NCBI GenBank assembly: GCA_012961655.1
Contig: DTYX01001122.1
Coordinates: 1-6,444 of the forward strand
Source: Candidatus Poribacteria bacterium
GTDB lineage: Bacteria; Poribacteria; WGA-4E; DTYX01
Reading direction: 5' to 3'
Length of the DNA stretch: 6,444 bases
This document shows positions 1-6,310 of this stretch, piece by piece. Numbering within the stretch: position 1 is the stretch's first letter; each line of letters starts with the position of its first letter. The notes under the pieces are model-generated. The model was not told the origin of the DNA, searched no databases, and was given only the letters and a program-made list of their open reading frames with translations. The translations under genes and the position numbers were made by a program.

Positions 1-1416
1 AATATATCCACCGTGTTTTCGGATAATGTAATGGCAGATTGTAAGCCCAAGCCCGCTTCCTACTCCCTTCTGTTTGGTTGAAAAGTATGGGTCAAATATT
101 TTGGCGAGATATTCCTTAGGTATTCCAATTCCCTCATCTTCAATTTCTATCTTTACGTATTTTCCCTTTTTTAGGAGAATAGTACGTTCTGAATCTACGA
201 AAGTATTTTCAACTCGCACTTTAATTATTCCCCCTTCAGGCATAGCTTGGTTGGCATTGATAATAAGATTTTGAATAACCCGGCTTATCTGTCCCTTATC
301 AACTTCGACCGGCCAAATATCGTTTGGAATGGAAAATTCAGGCTTAACATTGGAGCCCCTCAGGGCAAAGTCGACTGAATCTTTTATTATTTCTGTAATA
401 GACGCTGTTTCCTTAATTGGGTCTCCACCTCTAGAAAAGGTTAGCAATTGCTGAGTCAACTCCGTTGCTTGCAGCGATGCTTTCTCAGCTTTTGTCAATG
501 TCTCAAGAACTTCATCTTCAGTTTTGGCATACTTTGCGATAGAGACATTGCCCAAAATCCCTTGCAAAAAATTGTTGAAATCGTGGGCAATGCCGCCGGC
601 AAGAATACCGATAGATTCAAGCCTCTGAAATTTTTGAAGTTCTTCTTCCATTTTTCTCTGCTCGGTGATATCACGGAAAGCCAAAACGACGCCGATGACA
701 TTCCCTTTGTCGTCTTTGATTGGGGCGCTGCTGTCAGCAATCAGCTTTCGCGTTCCGTCCTTAGATATCAGTACAGTATCATTAGCCAGAGAGACGACAA
801 CATTCCCTCGAATTACTTTTGCTACAGGATCTTCTACCTTTTCACCTGTCTTTTCATTGATAATGTTGAGGACATCTTTCAACGGTTTTCCGGTTGCATC
901 TTCTTGCTTCCATCCGGTCAGATTCTGGGCAGTAGGATTCATAAATTTCACCGAACCTTCTATGTCGGTAGCAATCACTGCATCGCCGATACTCCTGAGT
1001 GTTGTGGAAAGCCACTCTTCGCTCTCTTTTAATCTCTTCTCCATCCTGTGCTTGTAAAGAGCCATTTCTATGGCGGTACGTAACTCTCTATCTTCGAATG
1101 GTTTGATAATATATCCAAATGGCTCTGTGATTTTTGCTCGTTCCAAAGTTTTCTCATCAGCATGAGCAGTAAGATAGACAACTGGAATATTGAAACTATA
1201 ACGTATCTCTTTGGCAGCCTCAATCCCATCCATTTTGCCCTTTAGTATAATATCCATCAGCACTAAGTCTGGGTTATTTTCCCTTACTTTCTCAATAGCT
1301 TCCTTTCCTGACGAAACCACTTCGCAAACATCATAGTTCAAAAGTTGCAAACTTTTCTGAATGTCTTTGGCGACTATACTTTCATCTTCAACAACCAGAA
1401 TTTGTGTCTGTTCCAT
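1..1416 (-). CDS. Hybrid sensor histidine kinase, REC-PAS-HisKA-HATPase (C-terminus cut by window edge)
   Basis: Cytoplasmic two-component kinase: 472 codons are open from the ATG at 1416 to the left edge, with no frameshift. Residues 5-120 are a receiver domain with acidic pocket E10/D11, phospho-acceptor D55 (LVLMD), T83 (YLTAHA) and K105 (IIKPF). Residues about 135-253 are a PAS domain with its C-terminal PAC part (SIGDAVIATD ... FRDITEQ). The phospho-accepting H278 lies in GGIAHDFNN. The ATPase domain has an N box (NLIINANQAM, 383-392), G1 (DEGIGIP, 427-433), F box (FDPYFSTK, 441-448) and G2 (GVGSGLGLTI, 451-460). All residues needed for catalysis are present. Only the last strand and helix of the ATPase domain, and any extra C-terminal receiver, are missing. 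There is no membrane segment, so the signal is probably internal or relayed through the N-terminal receiver. I chose the ATG at 1416 because an AGAAGG lies 10 nt upstream; the in-frame ATG at 1425 would be only 1 nt from it. The signal sensed is unknown. Confidence 0.93.
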   Translation of the reverse strand, partial: MEQTQILVVEDESIVAKDIQKSLQLLNYDVCEVVSSGKEAIEKVRENNPDLVLMDIILKGKMDGIEAAKEIRYSFNIPVVYLTAHADEKTLERAKITEPFGYIIKPFEDRELRTAIEMALYKHRMEKRLKESEEWLSTTLRSIGDAVIATDIEGSVKFMNPTAQNLTGWKQEDATGKPLKDVLNIINEKTGEKVEDPVAKVIRGNVVVSLANDTVLISKDGTRKLIADSSAPIKDDKGNVIGVVLAFRDITEQRKMEEELQKFQRLESIGILAGGIAHDFNNFLQGILGNVSIAKYAKTEDEVLETLTKAEKASLQATELTQQLLTFSRGGDPIKETASITEIIKDSVDFALRGSNVKPEFSIPNDIWPVEVDKGQISRVIQNLIINANQAMPEGGIIKVRVENTFVDSERTILLKKGKYVKIEIEDEGIGIPKEYLAKIFDPYFSTKQKGVGSGLGLTICHYIIRKHGGYI

Positions 1417-1426
1417 GTGTTTCATA

Positions 1427-1432
1427 CCTTCT
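1427..1432 (-). promoter_or_regulatory. Ribosome binding site of the sensor kinase
   Basis: On the minus strand this reads AGAAGG, 10 nt before the ATG at 1416. It lies only 1 nt before the alternative in-frame ATG at 1425, so it favours the shorter protein. Confidence 0.6.
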
Positions 1433-1554
1433 TTTACTTTTTTCCATAATATCTCACTCAGATTTATTTTGCTTCTGTAAGGATGAGTTGCTAACTCCAA
1501 AAGTCTCATCGATACCGGATTTTCCCATCCTCTAGAAGAGAATTCAACATTTAG

Positions 1555-1583
1555 ATTTTACCATGAAAATTATTTTGTGTCAA
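1555..1583 (-). promoter_or_regulatory. Predicted sigma70 promoter for the sensor kinase
   Basis: On the minus strand the -35 box is TTGACA (1578-1583, six of six consensus bases). A 17-bp spacer follows, then the -10 box TAAAAT (1555-1560, five of six), preceded by TGG, which fits an extended -10. The expected transcript start is near 1548, giving a leader of about 130 nt before the ATG at 1416. Confidence 0.75.
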
Positions 1584-1629
1584 TCAAAATCTGGTTTTTA
1601 CTAGACTGACCCGAAAATTTGTGGTGGTC

Positions 1630-1662
1630 AGAAACCCGTTTTTTCTGAGAAAACGGGTTTCT
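1630..1662. repeat. Perfect 13-bp palindrome with 7-nt loop between divergent promoters
   Basis: The arms AGAAACCCGTTTT (1630-1642) and AAAACGGGTTTCT (1650-1662) are exact reverse complements around the loop TTCTGAG. CTGAG in the loop region (1645-1649) can also pair with CTCAG (1661-1665). CTGACC (1606-1611) can pair with GGTCAG (1626-1631), so alternative folds exist. No T tract follows on either strand and no gene ends here, so it is not a usual intrinsic terminator. It could be an operator, or a copy of a dispersed palindromic repeat of the GAAACCC...GGGTTTC kind that I recall from some bacterial genomes, notably cyanobacteria. Confidence 0.8.
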
Positions 1663-1690
1663 CAGTCCCTAAATTTTATGGTTTTTATCC

Positions 1691-1719
1691 TTGACATCAA
1701 TGAATAAGAGTGCTATTAT
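1691..1719 (+). promoter_or_regulatory. Predicted sigma70 promoter for the lipoprotein operon
   Basis: The -35 box TTGACA (1691-1696, full consensus) and -10 box TATTAT (1714-1719, five of six) are separated by exactly 17 bp. TGC just before the -10 box matches the extended -10 pattern. The transcript should start near 1726, next to the palindrome AGCGCT (1725-1730). The leader would be about 150 nt. Confidence 0.8.
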
Positions 1720-1860
1720 ATAAAAGCGCTAAGTCATTTTTCAAATTAGCTTTGTTAGATCTTTTTATAGCCTAAGATTCTATTTTGGTTTTAGGAATCA
1801 TATTCCCCATAAGCCATATTGAGTCCCAAATTGCATCTTATATTAATTCAACAAAGATTA

Positions 1861-1868
1861 GGAGGAGG
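1861..1868 (+). promoter_or_regulatory. Strong Shine-Dalgarno site that fixes the lipoprotein start
   Basis: The run GGAGGAGG ends 6 nt before the GTG at 1875. It is the only strong ribosome binding site near the 5' end of this reading frame. The frame is open further upstream to a TTG at 1785, but that codon has no comparable site. Confidence 0.85.
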
Positions 1869-1874
1869 AGTAAA

Positions 1875-3914
1875 GTGAAATCCATCAGTTTCACCTTGAA
1901 AATTCTGAGTATTCTCACTGCTTTTGCTTTTATCGCTGGATGCGCCAGCGCTATGAAAAATGCGGAAGATCTTGCCGCTAAAGGTGATTACCAAGGAGCG
2001 ATAGTCGCATATCAACAAACAATCCAAGCAGAACCAAGTTCGAGCGATGCTCGGCAAGCTCAACTTGCGATTGCGGCGTTGTACATCGATAAGATGAATA
2101 AACTCGAAGAAGGTTTAAAGGCTTATCAAAAAGTGGTGGAGGATGCTCCGCGGAGCGAGGAAGCAGCAGAAGCCCTGTACAGAATGGGTATCCATTACTT
2201 CAAGACAGAGGACTACAAGAACGCTGAGGAAATGTTTAGCAGAGTTGTCAACGAATTTCCTCAACTTTCTCGCAGTCAGGACGCCCAACTGCTGTTGGCG
2301 AAAACCTACGAAAAAGCGAGTGAATATGATCGCGCCGCTGAAGTTTACGATGCCGTGGTCAAACGTGCCCCGGAGAGTAAAAGAGCCGTCCAGGCGATGT
2401 TGGGCAAGGGTAAACTCTATCAGGATAAGCTTAAAGACCAGGAAATAGCAATCGAAGCGTATAAGGAGATCGTCAAAAATTATGGCATGGATGCTGATAT
2501 GCAAAAACAAGTCGAAGCGGCGAAAAAGGAACTTCAAAGCCTTGGCGCGGAGATTCCCAAGCCGATAAATAAGCTAGCTACTCCAGAAGCGCGTCGCGCT
2601 GCGCGCAGAGCGGAAAGACGTGAACTCGATAGACCGCGCGGCAGTTCGGCGCGACAAAGTACGAGCGAAAGGACGGCGGCGCGTACCCAAAGTTTTGGCG
2701 TTGACCCAGAAATAATTATGCAAAGCATCCAGATAACTCTGGATGCGCAGGGCACATACTACGACGCGATGTTCATGGTCGCAAATATGAAGTTCGGGGA
2801 AGAAAGCTATAGAGAAGCCGGCGCTTTATACGAAAGAGCAATACAACTGGGATTGAAAGACCCAATAGCTTACCGTAATCTCGCTGAATGCTACCGCAAG
2901 ATAGGATTAGCGGATAAGGCGCGTGAAGTCCTCAAACGGGGAATGGCAAAAGACCCAAAGATGATTGATAGTATCATCGAGAGCGGCGAAGCGCAATACC
3001 AGTTTGAAAATTATGACGCCGCGCTCGAACTATACGAATCAATCCTCGGCTTGTCTAAAGGCAAGGATAGCAAGCTTTATCACCGTATCGGTTTGGTATA
3101 TAAAAAGCTAAAGGATACGGACAAAGAGATTGAGGCTTATGAACGCTCCATAGCGATAAATCCGAATAATCAGGAAGTTCTCCAACTCATGGCGGAAGCA
3201 TTATACTATCGCAAGGGAAATAGAACTAAAGCGGGAATCTACCAGGATGCAGCGGATGGCAAAGTCAATAGCTATGATGTCCAAAAAGAGTTGGCGGATG
3301 TATGCTATAAGCACGGAAATTATAATTGGGCGAAAACAAAGTACGAAACCGCAGCTCGAATTCTAGAGAGACAGATAAAAAAACCTGAGGGTGAAAAAGC
3401 AGAACTCGAAAATCAGAAAGAAGCCACAACAGACCTGACTGAAAAAGCTAAGCTGAGAAAGGAAATTACTAAGCTTCAACGTGAAATTGATGACCTATCG
3501 TGGAAAATCTTGTTGATGAAAGTTAAGACAGCTTTAGCGGTAGCTCATAAAGAGAGTATAGAAGCGGGTCAGCAACAGATGGATGAATTAGTAGCGCAAA
3601 ATCCCGACCACGCCATTATTCACTACGGCCTGGGGGAAATCGCCTTGATGCAAGGTGATACCGAAACTGCCATCGCCGAATTCCAAAAATCCATCGAGCT
3701 TGAGAATTTCCTCGAACCGAACCTAGCTTTGGGCGAATACTATATTTCACAGGAAAATAAAGAAGCAGCGCTCAAACTATGGGAAGCTTATACGAAAAAG
3801 AATTACAGAGATAGAACGATGAGAAATAGAGTCAAGGCATTGCAGCAGGAGTTACAACCCGAAGAGACTCCAAAATCGAAGGCGTCAACCCCTATTCTCA
3901 AAGGTTCCCAGTAA
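1875..3914 (+). CDS. TPR-repeat lipoprotein with an Arg-rich linker and a coiled coil
   Basis: Predicted 679-residue envelope lipoprotein. The GTG start has a strong Shine-Dalgarno 6 nt upstream and opens a signal peptide: MKSISFTLK, a hydrophobic stretch, then the lipobox IAGC with acceptor C23. Ala, not Asp, follows C23, which by the enterobacterial rule predicts sorting to the outer membrane. Residues about 28-230 form tandem TPRs (for example KGDYQGAIVAYQQTIQAEP) that resemble those of BamD/YbgF-type proteins in style. Residues about 238-277 are a low-complexity Arg/Ala/Ser linker. A second TPR block spans about 285-490, a charged coiled coil about 493-545, then a last TPR near 565-640 and a polar tail. 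TPRs bind proteins, so a scaffold or assembly role is likely, but no specific partner can be named. It is the first gene of the probable operon, 41 nt before the next gene. Confidence 0.92.
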   Translation: MKSISFTLKILSILTAFAFIAGCASAMKNAEDLAAKGDYQGAIVAYQQTIQAEPSSSDARQAQLAIAALYIDKMNKLEEGLKAYQKVVEDAPRSEEAAEALYRMGIHYFKTEDYKNAEEMFSRVVNEFPQLSRSQDAQLLLAKTYEKASEYDRAAEVYDAVVKRAPESKRAVQAMLGKGKLYQDKLKDQEIAIEAYKEIVKNYGMDADMQKQVEAAKKELQSLGAEIPKPINKLATPEARRAARRAERRELDRPRGSSARQSTSERTAARTQSFGVDPEIIMQSIQITLDAQGTYYDAMFMVANMKFGEESYREAGALYERAIQLGLKDPIAYRNLAECYRKIGLADKAREVLKRGMAKDPKMIDSIIESGEAQYQFENYDAALELYESILGLSKGKDSKLYHRIGLVYKKLKDTDKEIEAYERSIAINPNNQEVLQLMAEALYYRKGNRTKAGIYQDAADGKVNSYDVQKELADVCYKHGNYNWAKTKYETAARILERQIKKPEGEKAELENQKEATTDLTEKAKLRKEITKLQREIDDLSWKILLMKVKTALAVAHKESIEAGQQQMDELVAQNPDHAIIHYGLGEIALMQGDTETAIAEFQKSIELENFLEPNLALGEYYISQENKEAALKLWEAYTKKNYRDRTMRNRVKALQQELQPEETPKSKASTPILKGSQ

Positions 3915-3955
3915 GTAAAGTGTTCAGAATCTTAGCGTGAGTTAATTTGATAACT

Positions 3956-4756
3956 ATGCAAAATTCTAAATTCCTTACCGTTGCAAAGGATATCGCCAAA
4001 GAGTCTGGCCGTCTGCTACTAGAATACTATGGGAATATCGATAGCTTTGAATACAAAGGCGTAGGTGATGTTGTCACAGAAGCCGATAAAGAATCGGAAA
4101 AGTTGATTAATAATCGGTTGAAGACGGAGTTCCCTTTTTTTTCCATACTCGGCGAGGAATACGGTCTATTAGATTTACAATCGGACTACTGCTGGGCGAC
4201 TGACCCGTTGGATGGAACATCAAACTATGCTTCCAAACTTCCAATATTCTCAGTATCAATAGCCCTTTTATACAAAGGCAGCCCAATTATCGGAGTGGTC
4301 TATGACCCGAATCAAGATTTTATGTATTGCGCTGCAAAAAGCGAAGGCGCATTTTTGAATGAACAAAGGATTCAAGTTAGCAACCGCACTCAACTTGAAT
4401 CTATCTCCCTTTTTGGCGCGGCGACTGATATAATTGAAACCTTACCAAGCTATCTTAGTAAAGTTGGAAAAGTTCGCAGTCTCGGTTCAGCCGCTATTCA
4501 CTTATCCAATGTAGCGGCAGGTTACTTCGATGGCTGTCTTGATATAAACACAAAGCTTTGGGATGTAGCCGCTGGCGCTCTTATCTTACAGGAAGCGGGT
4601 GGAACCTTCACAGACCATTCGGGCGAGCCCATTTTCCCACTGGAAAAATCATCCCCCGCTTACCATGGAAATCGGATTCCGTTCTTAGCTACCAATGGAA
4701 AAATTCATCAACAAACTCTCCAGTTAATTGCCACGGAGAAAGAAAGGAAGAGATAG
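3956..4756 (+). CDS. Inositol-monophosphatase-family phosphatase
   Basis: Predicted 266-residue, Mg-dependent, Li-sensitive-type phosphomonoesterase; cytoplasmic, with no signal peptide. Family metal ligands are all present: D44 in VVTEAD, E67 in ILGEE, D83 and D86 in DPLDGTSNY (motif A), and D203 in WDVAAGALILQEAGG (motif B). RSLGSAAIHLSNVAAG (174-189) matches the conserved segment before motif B. Length is normal for the family. Members hydrolyse inositol phosphates, histidinol phosphate, PAP or fructose-1,6-bisphosphate, and the sequence alone does not decide among these. The start is uncertain: the ATG at 3956 matches the family N-terminus best, but it has no Shine-Dalgarno at proper distance. 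A TTG at 3947 would add three residues and has a weak GTGAG 5 nt upstream. The gap to the lipoprotein gene is 41 nt with no terminator, so co-transcription is likely. Confidence 0.93.
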   Translation: MQNSKFLTVAKDIAKESGRLLLEYYGNIDSFEYKGVGDVVTEADKESEKLINNRLKTEFPFFSILGEEYGLLDLQSDYCWATDPLDGTSNYASKLPIFSVSIALLYKGSPIIGVVYDPNQDFMYCAAKSEGAFLNEQRIQVSNRTQLESISLFGAATDIIETLPSYLSKVGKVRSLGSAAIHLSNVAAGYFDGCLDINTKLWDVAAGALILQEAGGTFTDHSGEPIFPLEKSSPAYHGNRIPFLATNGKIHQQTLQLIATEKERKR

Positions 4757-4790
4757 CCGCTGATTATATCAGTTACCAGAATCAGCGGCT
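4755..4790 (+). other. 11-bp hairpin overlapping the IMPase stop codon
   Basis: AGCCGCTGATT (4755-4765) and AATCAGCGGCT (4780-4790) are exact reverse complements around a 14-nt loop. The left arm begins within the TAG stop codon and the right arm ends 15 nt before the next ATG. The sequence after it is CTACAATAATTTAAT, with no U run, so an efficient intrinsic terminator is unlikely. It could stabilise or process the transcript, or lower expression of the downstream gene. Confidence 0.75.
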
Positions 4791-4805
4791 CTACAATAAT
4801 TTAAT

Positions 4806-6188
4806 ATGAATAAAATACAAAAAGTTCTGATAATTGGATTAGACTGCGCTCCGCCGAAATTGATTTTTGACCAATATCTTTCTGATTTGCCAAATATTCG
4901 TAGTTTGATTGAACGCGGCATCTATGGGAAACTCTGTAGCACCATCCCCGCTATTACCTGCCCAGCGTGGATGTCGATGATGACGAGCAAAAATCCTGGC
5001 AAGTTGGGGTTCTACGGATTTCGCAATCGGGCGGATTATTCTTATGACAACATGACCATTGCCAATTCCCGATTAGTCAAAGAGAACACCGTTTGGGATA
5101 TTTTATCACAAGCGGGGAAAACTTCAATTTTGGTTGGCGTGCCGCAAACCTATCCGCCCAAACCGCTGCGCGGATACATGATAACATCGTTTCTGACGCC
5201 TTCAACCGATAGTCAATACACCTACCCGCCATCCTTGAAATATGAAATTGAAAGAGTCGTAGATGGCTACATGCTTGATGTCGAAGGTTTCCGCACGGAA
5301 GATAAATCATCGCTTCTGGAACAGATATATGAAATGACTGAAAAACGCTTCACGGTGGCAAGACACCTGATGCAGAATAAAGAGTGGGATTTTTTCATGT
5401 TGGTCGAGATGGGGCCAGACCGCATTCATCACGGATTCTGGAAATACTGCGACCCGGAACACCGCAAATACGAACCTGGCTCCCAATATGAACACGCCAT
5501 CAAAGATTATTACATCTATCTTGACGAAGAGATTGGCGAAATGCTAAAATTGATAGATGATGATACTGCGGTGATGCTCGTCTCCGACCACGGAGCTAAA
5601 CGGATGGACGGCGGCATCTGTGTGAACGAATGGTTGATGCAGGAAGGATACCTCCATCTGAAAGAATATCCACAACAGATGGTTTCGCTCTCGGATGTTG
5701 AAATCGACTGGCCGCACACTCAAGCATGGGGTGAAGGCGGATATTACGCTCGCATATTCATGAATGTCAAGGGAAGAGAACCCAACGGTGTCATTAAACC
5801 AAGGAAGTACGAAAAAGTCCGCGATGAAATTGCCGGAAAACTGGAAGCTTTGGGTGATGAAAATGGCAAACCTATTGGCACAAAAGTCTTTAAACCTCAG
5901 GAGATTTATCCCGTCGTCAATGGTGTTCCGCCAGACTTAATCGTGTACTTAGGTAATTTACTCTGGCGTTCCGTAGGCAGTGTTGGGTTGAATACTATCC
6001 ATACATTCGAAAACGACACAGGTCCCGACGATGCCAATCATGACCAGTATGGCATATTCGTGCTGGCTGCTTCTGGGCAAACACCTGAACAACGAGATGG
6101 ATTGCATCTGATGGATGTAGCGCCTACGGTGTTGAGCTTGTTAGATGTGGATGTGCCCGAGGATATGGAAGGGAAAGCGGTGGAGTAA
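4806..6188 (+). CDS. Alkaline-phosphatase-superfamily phosphodiesterase / nucleotide pyrophosphatase-like protein
   Basis: Predicted 460-residue two-metal phosphohydrolase of the type I phosphodiesterase branch. Visible active-site residues, assigned by family pattern, are D13 (VLIIGLDCA), probable nucleophile T51 (PAITCPAW), D205 and H209 (GPDRIHHGFW), D261-H262 (LVSDHGA) and H412 (NHDQYGIFVL). The segment MTSKNPGKLGFYGF after the nucleophile is typical of the family (usually TGxNPGxHG). The C-terminus LHLMDVAPTVLSLL is also conserved in it. The N-terminus starts directly with the first core strand, with no signal peptide or membrane segment, so the protein looks cytoplasmic. The substrate is unknown: a nucleotide, phospholipid head group or sugar-phosphate diester are all possible. 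It starts 49 nt after the IMPase gene. No Shine-Dalgarno is visible before the ATG (CTACAATAATTTAAT), yet the start is secure from the domain boundary. Confidence 0.9.
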   Translation: MNKIQKVLIIGLDCAPPKLIFDQYLSDLPNIRSLIERGIYGKLCSTIPAITCPAWMSMMTSKNPGKLGFYGFRNRADYSYDNMTIANSRLVKENTVWDILSQAGKTSILVGVPQTYPPKPLRGYMITSFLTPSTDSQYTYPPSLKYEIERVVDGYMLDVEGFRTEDKSSLLEQIYEMTEKRFTVARHLMQNKEWDFFMLVEMGPDRIHHGFWKYCDPEHRKYEPGSQYEHAIKDYYIYLDEEIGEMLKLIDDDTAVMLVSDHGAKRMDGGICVNEWLMQEGYLHLKEYPQQMVSLSDVEIDWPHTQAWGEGGYYARIFMNVKGREPNGVIKPRKYEKVRDEIAGKLEALGDENGKPIGTKVFKPQEIYPVVNGVPPDLIVYLGNLLWRSVGSVGLNTIHTFENDTGPDDANHDQYGIFVLAASGQTPEQRDGLHLMDVAPTVLSLLDVDVPEDMEGKAVE

Positions 6189-6310
6189 AAACTTGAATTT
6201 CGGAGAAATTTCAAATTGTCTAAATTGCCTAAATTTACAATTTCGGCGATTTACAATTGATGCGCTAGTTATCAACGCAAGAGATCTGGATGGAAGGGAG
6301 AGACGGCGAT
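6189..6310. other. AT-rich intergenic stretch with short repeats
   Basis: The gap has no gene. It holds two 9-bp near-identical tandem units (AAATTGTCT at 6213-6221, AAATTGCCT at 6222-6230) followed by a degenerate third. A 10-bp direct repeat ATTTACAATT (6233-6242 and 6249-6258) has a 16-bp period. Several AAATTG/CAATTT inverted pairs also occur. Such motifs upstream of an antitoxin could be operator sites, but they may be simple AT-rich drift. TACAAT appears twice as a -10-like box, without a well-placed -35. Confidence 0.5.
6292..6300 (+). promoter_or_regulatory. Ribosome binding site of the antitoxin-like gene
   Basis: GGAAGGGAG is purine-rich and ends 10 nt before the ATG at 6311. It supports this start and independent translation of the gene. 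Confidence 0.6.

Larger units (their letters stand above)
1417..1874. other. Divergent intergenic control region
   Basis: This stretch of 458 bases separates the minus-strand kinase from the plus-strand lipoprotein gene and holds no credible gene. It contains one strong sigma70-like promoter for each side, a 13-bp perfect palindrome between them, and leaders of about 130 nt (kinase) and about 150 nt (lipoprotein). The kinase leader has a small hairpin at 1485-1497 (5-bp stem, 3-nt loop). The lipoprotein leader has mutually exclusive short stems at 1771-1775/1791-1795 and 1794-1798/1802-1806. These stems are too short to claim a regulatory RNA, and I recognise no known riboswitch consensus. 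Confidence 0.75.

Noticed and set aside
448..1057. Overlapping plus-strand reading frames of 130 and 194 codons
   Set aside because: They lie opposite the PAS and HisKA coding region of the minus-strand kinase, whose frame is open and motif-rich throughout. Their translations show no domain pattern.
1630..1662. Intrinsic terminator
   Set aside because: The stem is strong, but no T tract follows on either strand and no gene of the window ends there.
1726..1860. Riboswitch or attenuator in the lipoprotein leader
   Set aside because: Only short, mutually exclusive stems of about five base pairs are seen, with no known aptamer consensus and no leader peptide of note.
2115..2755. Minus-strand reading frames of 73 and 140 codons opposite the lipoprotein gene
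   Set aside because: They mirror TPR coding sequence, have no recognisable motif, and the plus-strand frame is clearly the real one.
4792..4797. TACAAT as a -10 box for an internal promoter before the phosphodiesterase
   Set aside because: No -35-like hexamer is found 16-18 bp upstream, and the box would leave almost no leader.
6196..6210. Hairpin AATTTC-GGA-GAAATT as a terminator after the phosphodiesterase
   Set aside because: The stem is only six mostly A-T pairs and no U run follows, so stability would be low.
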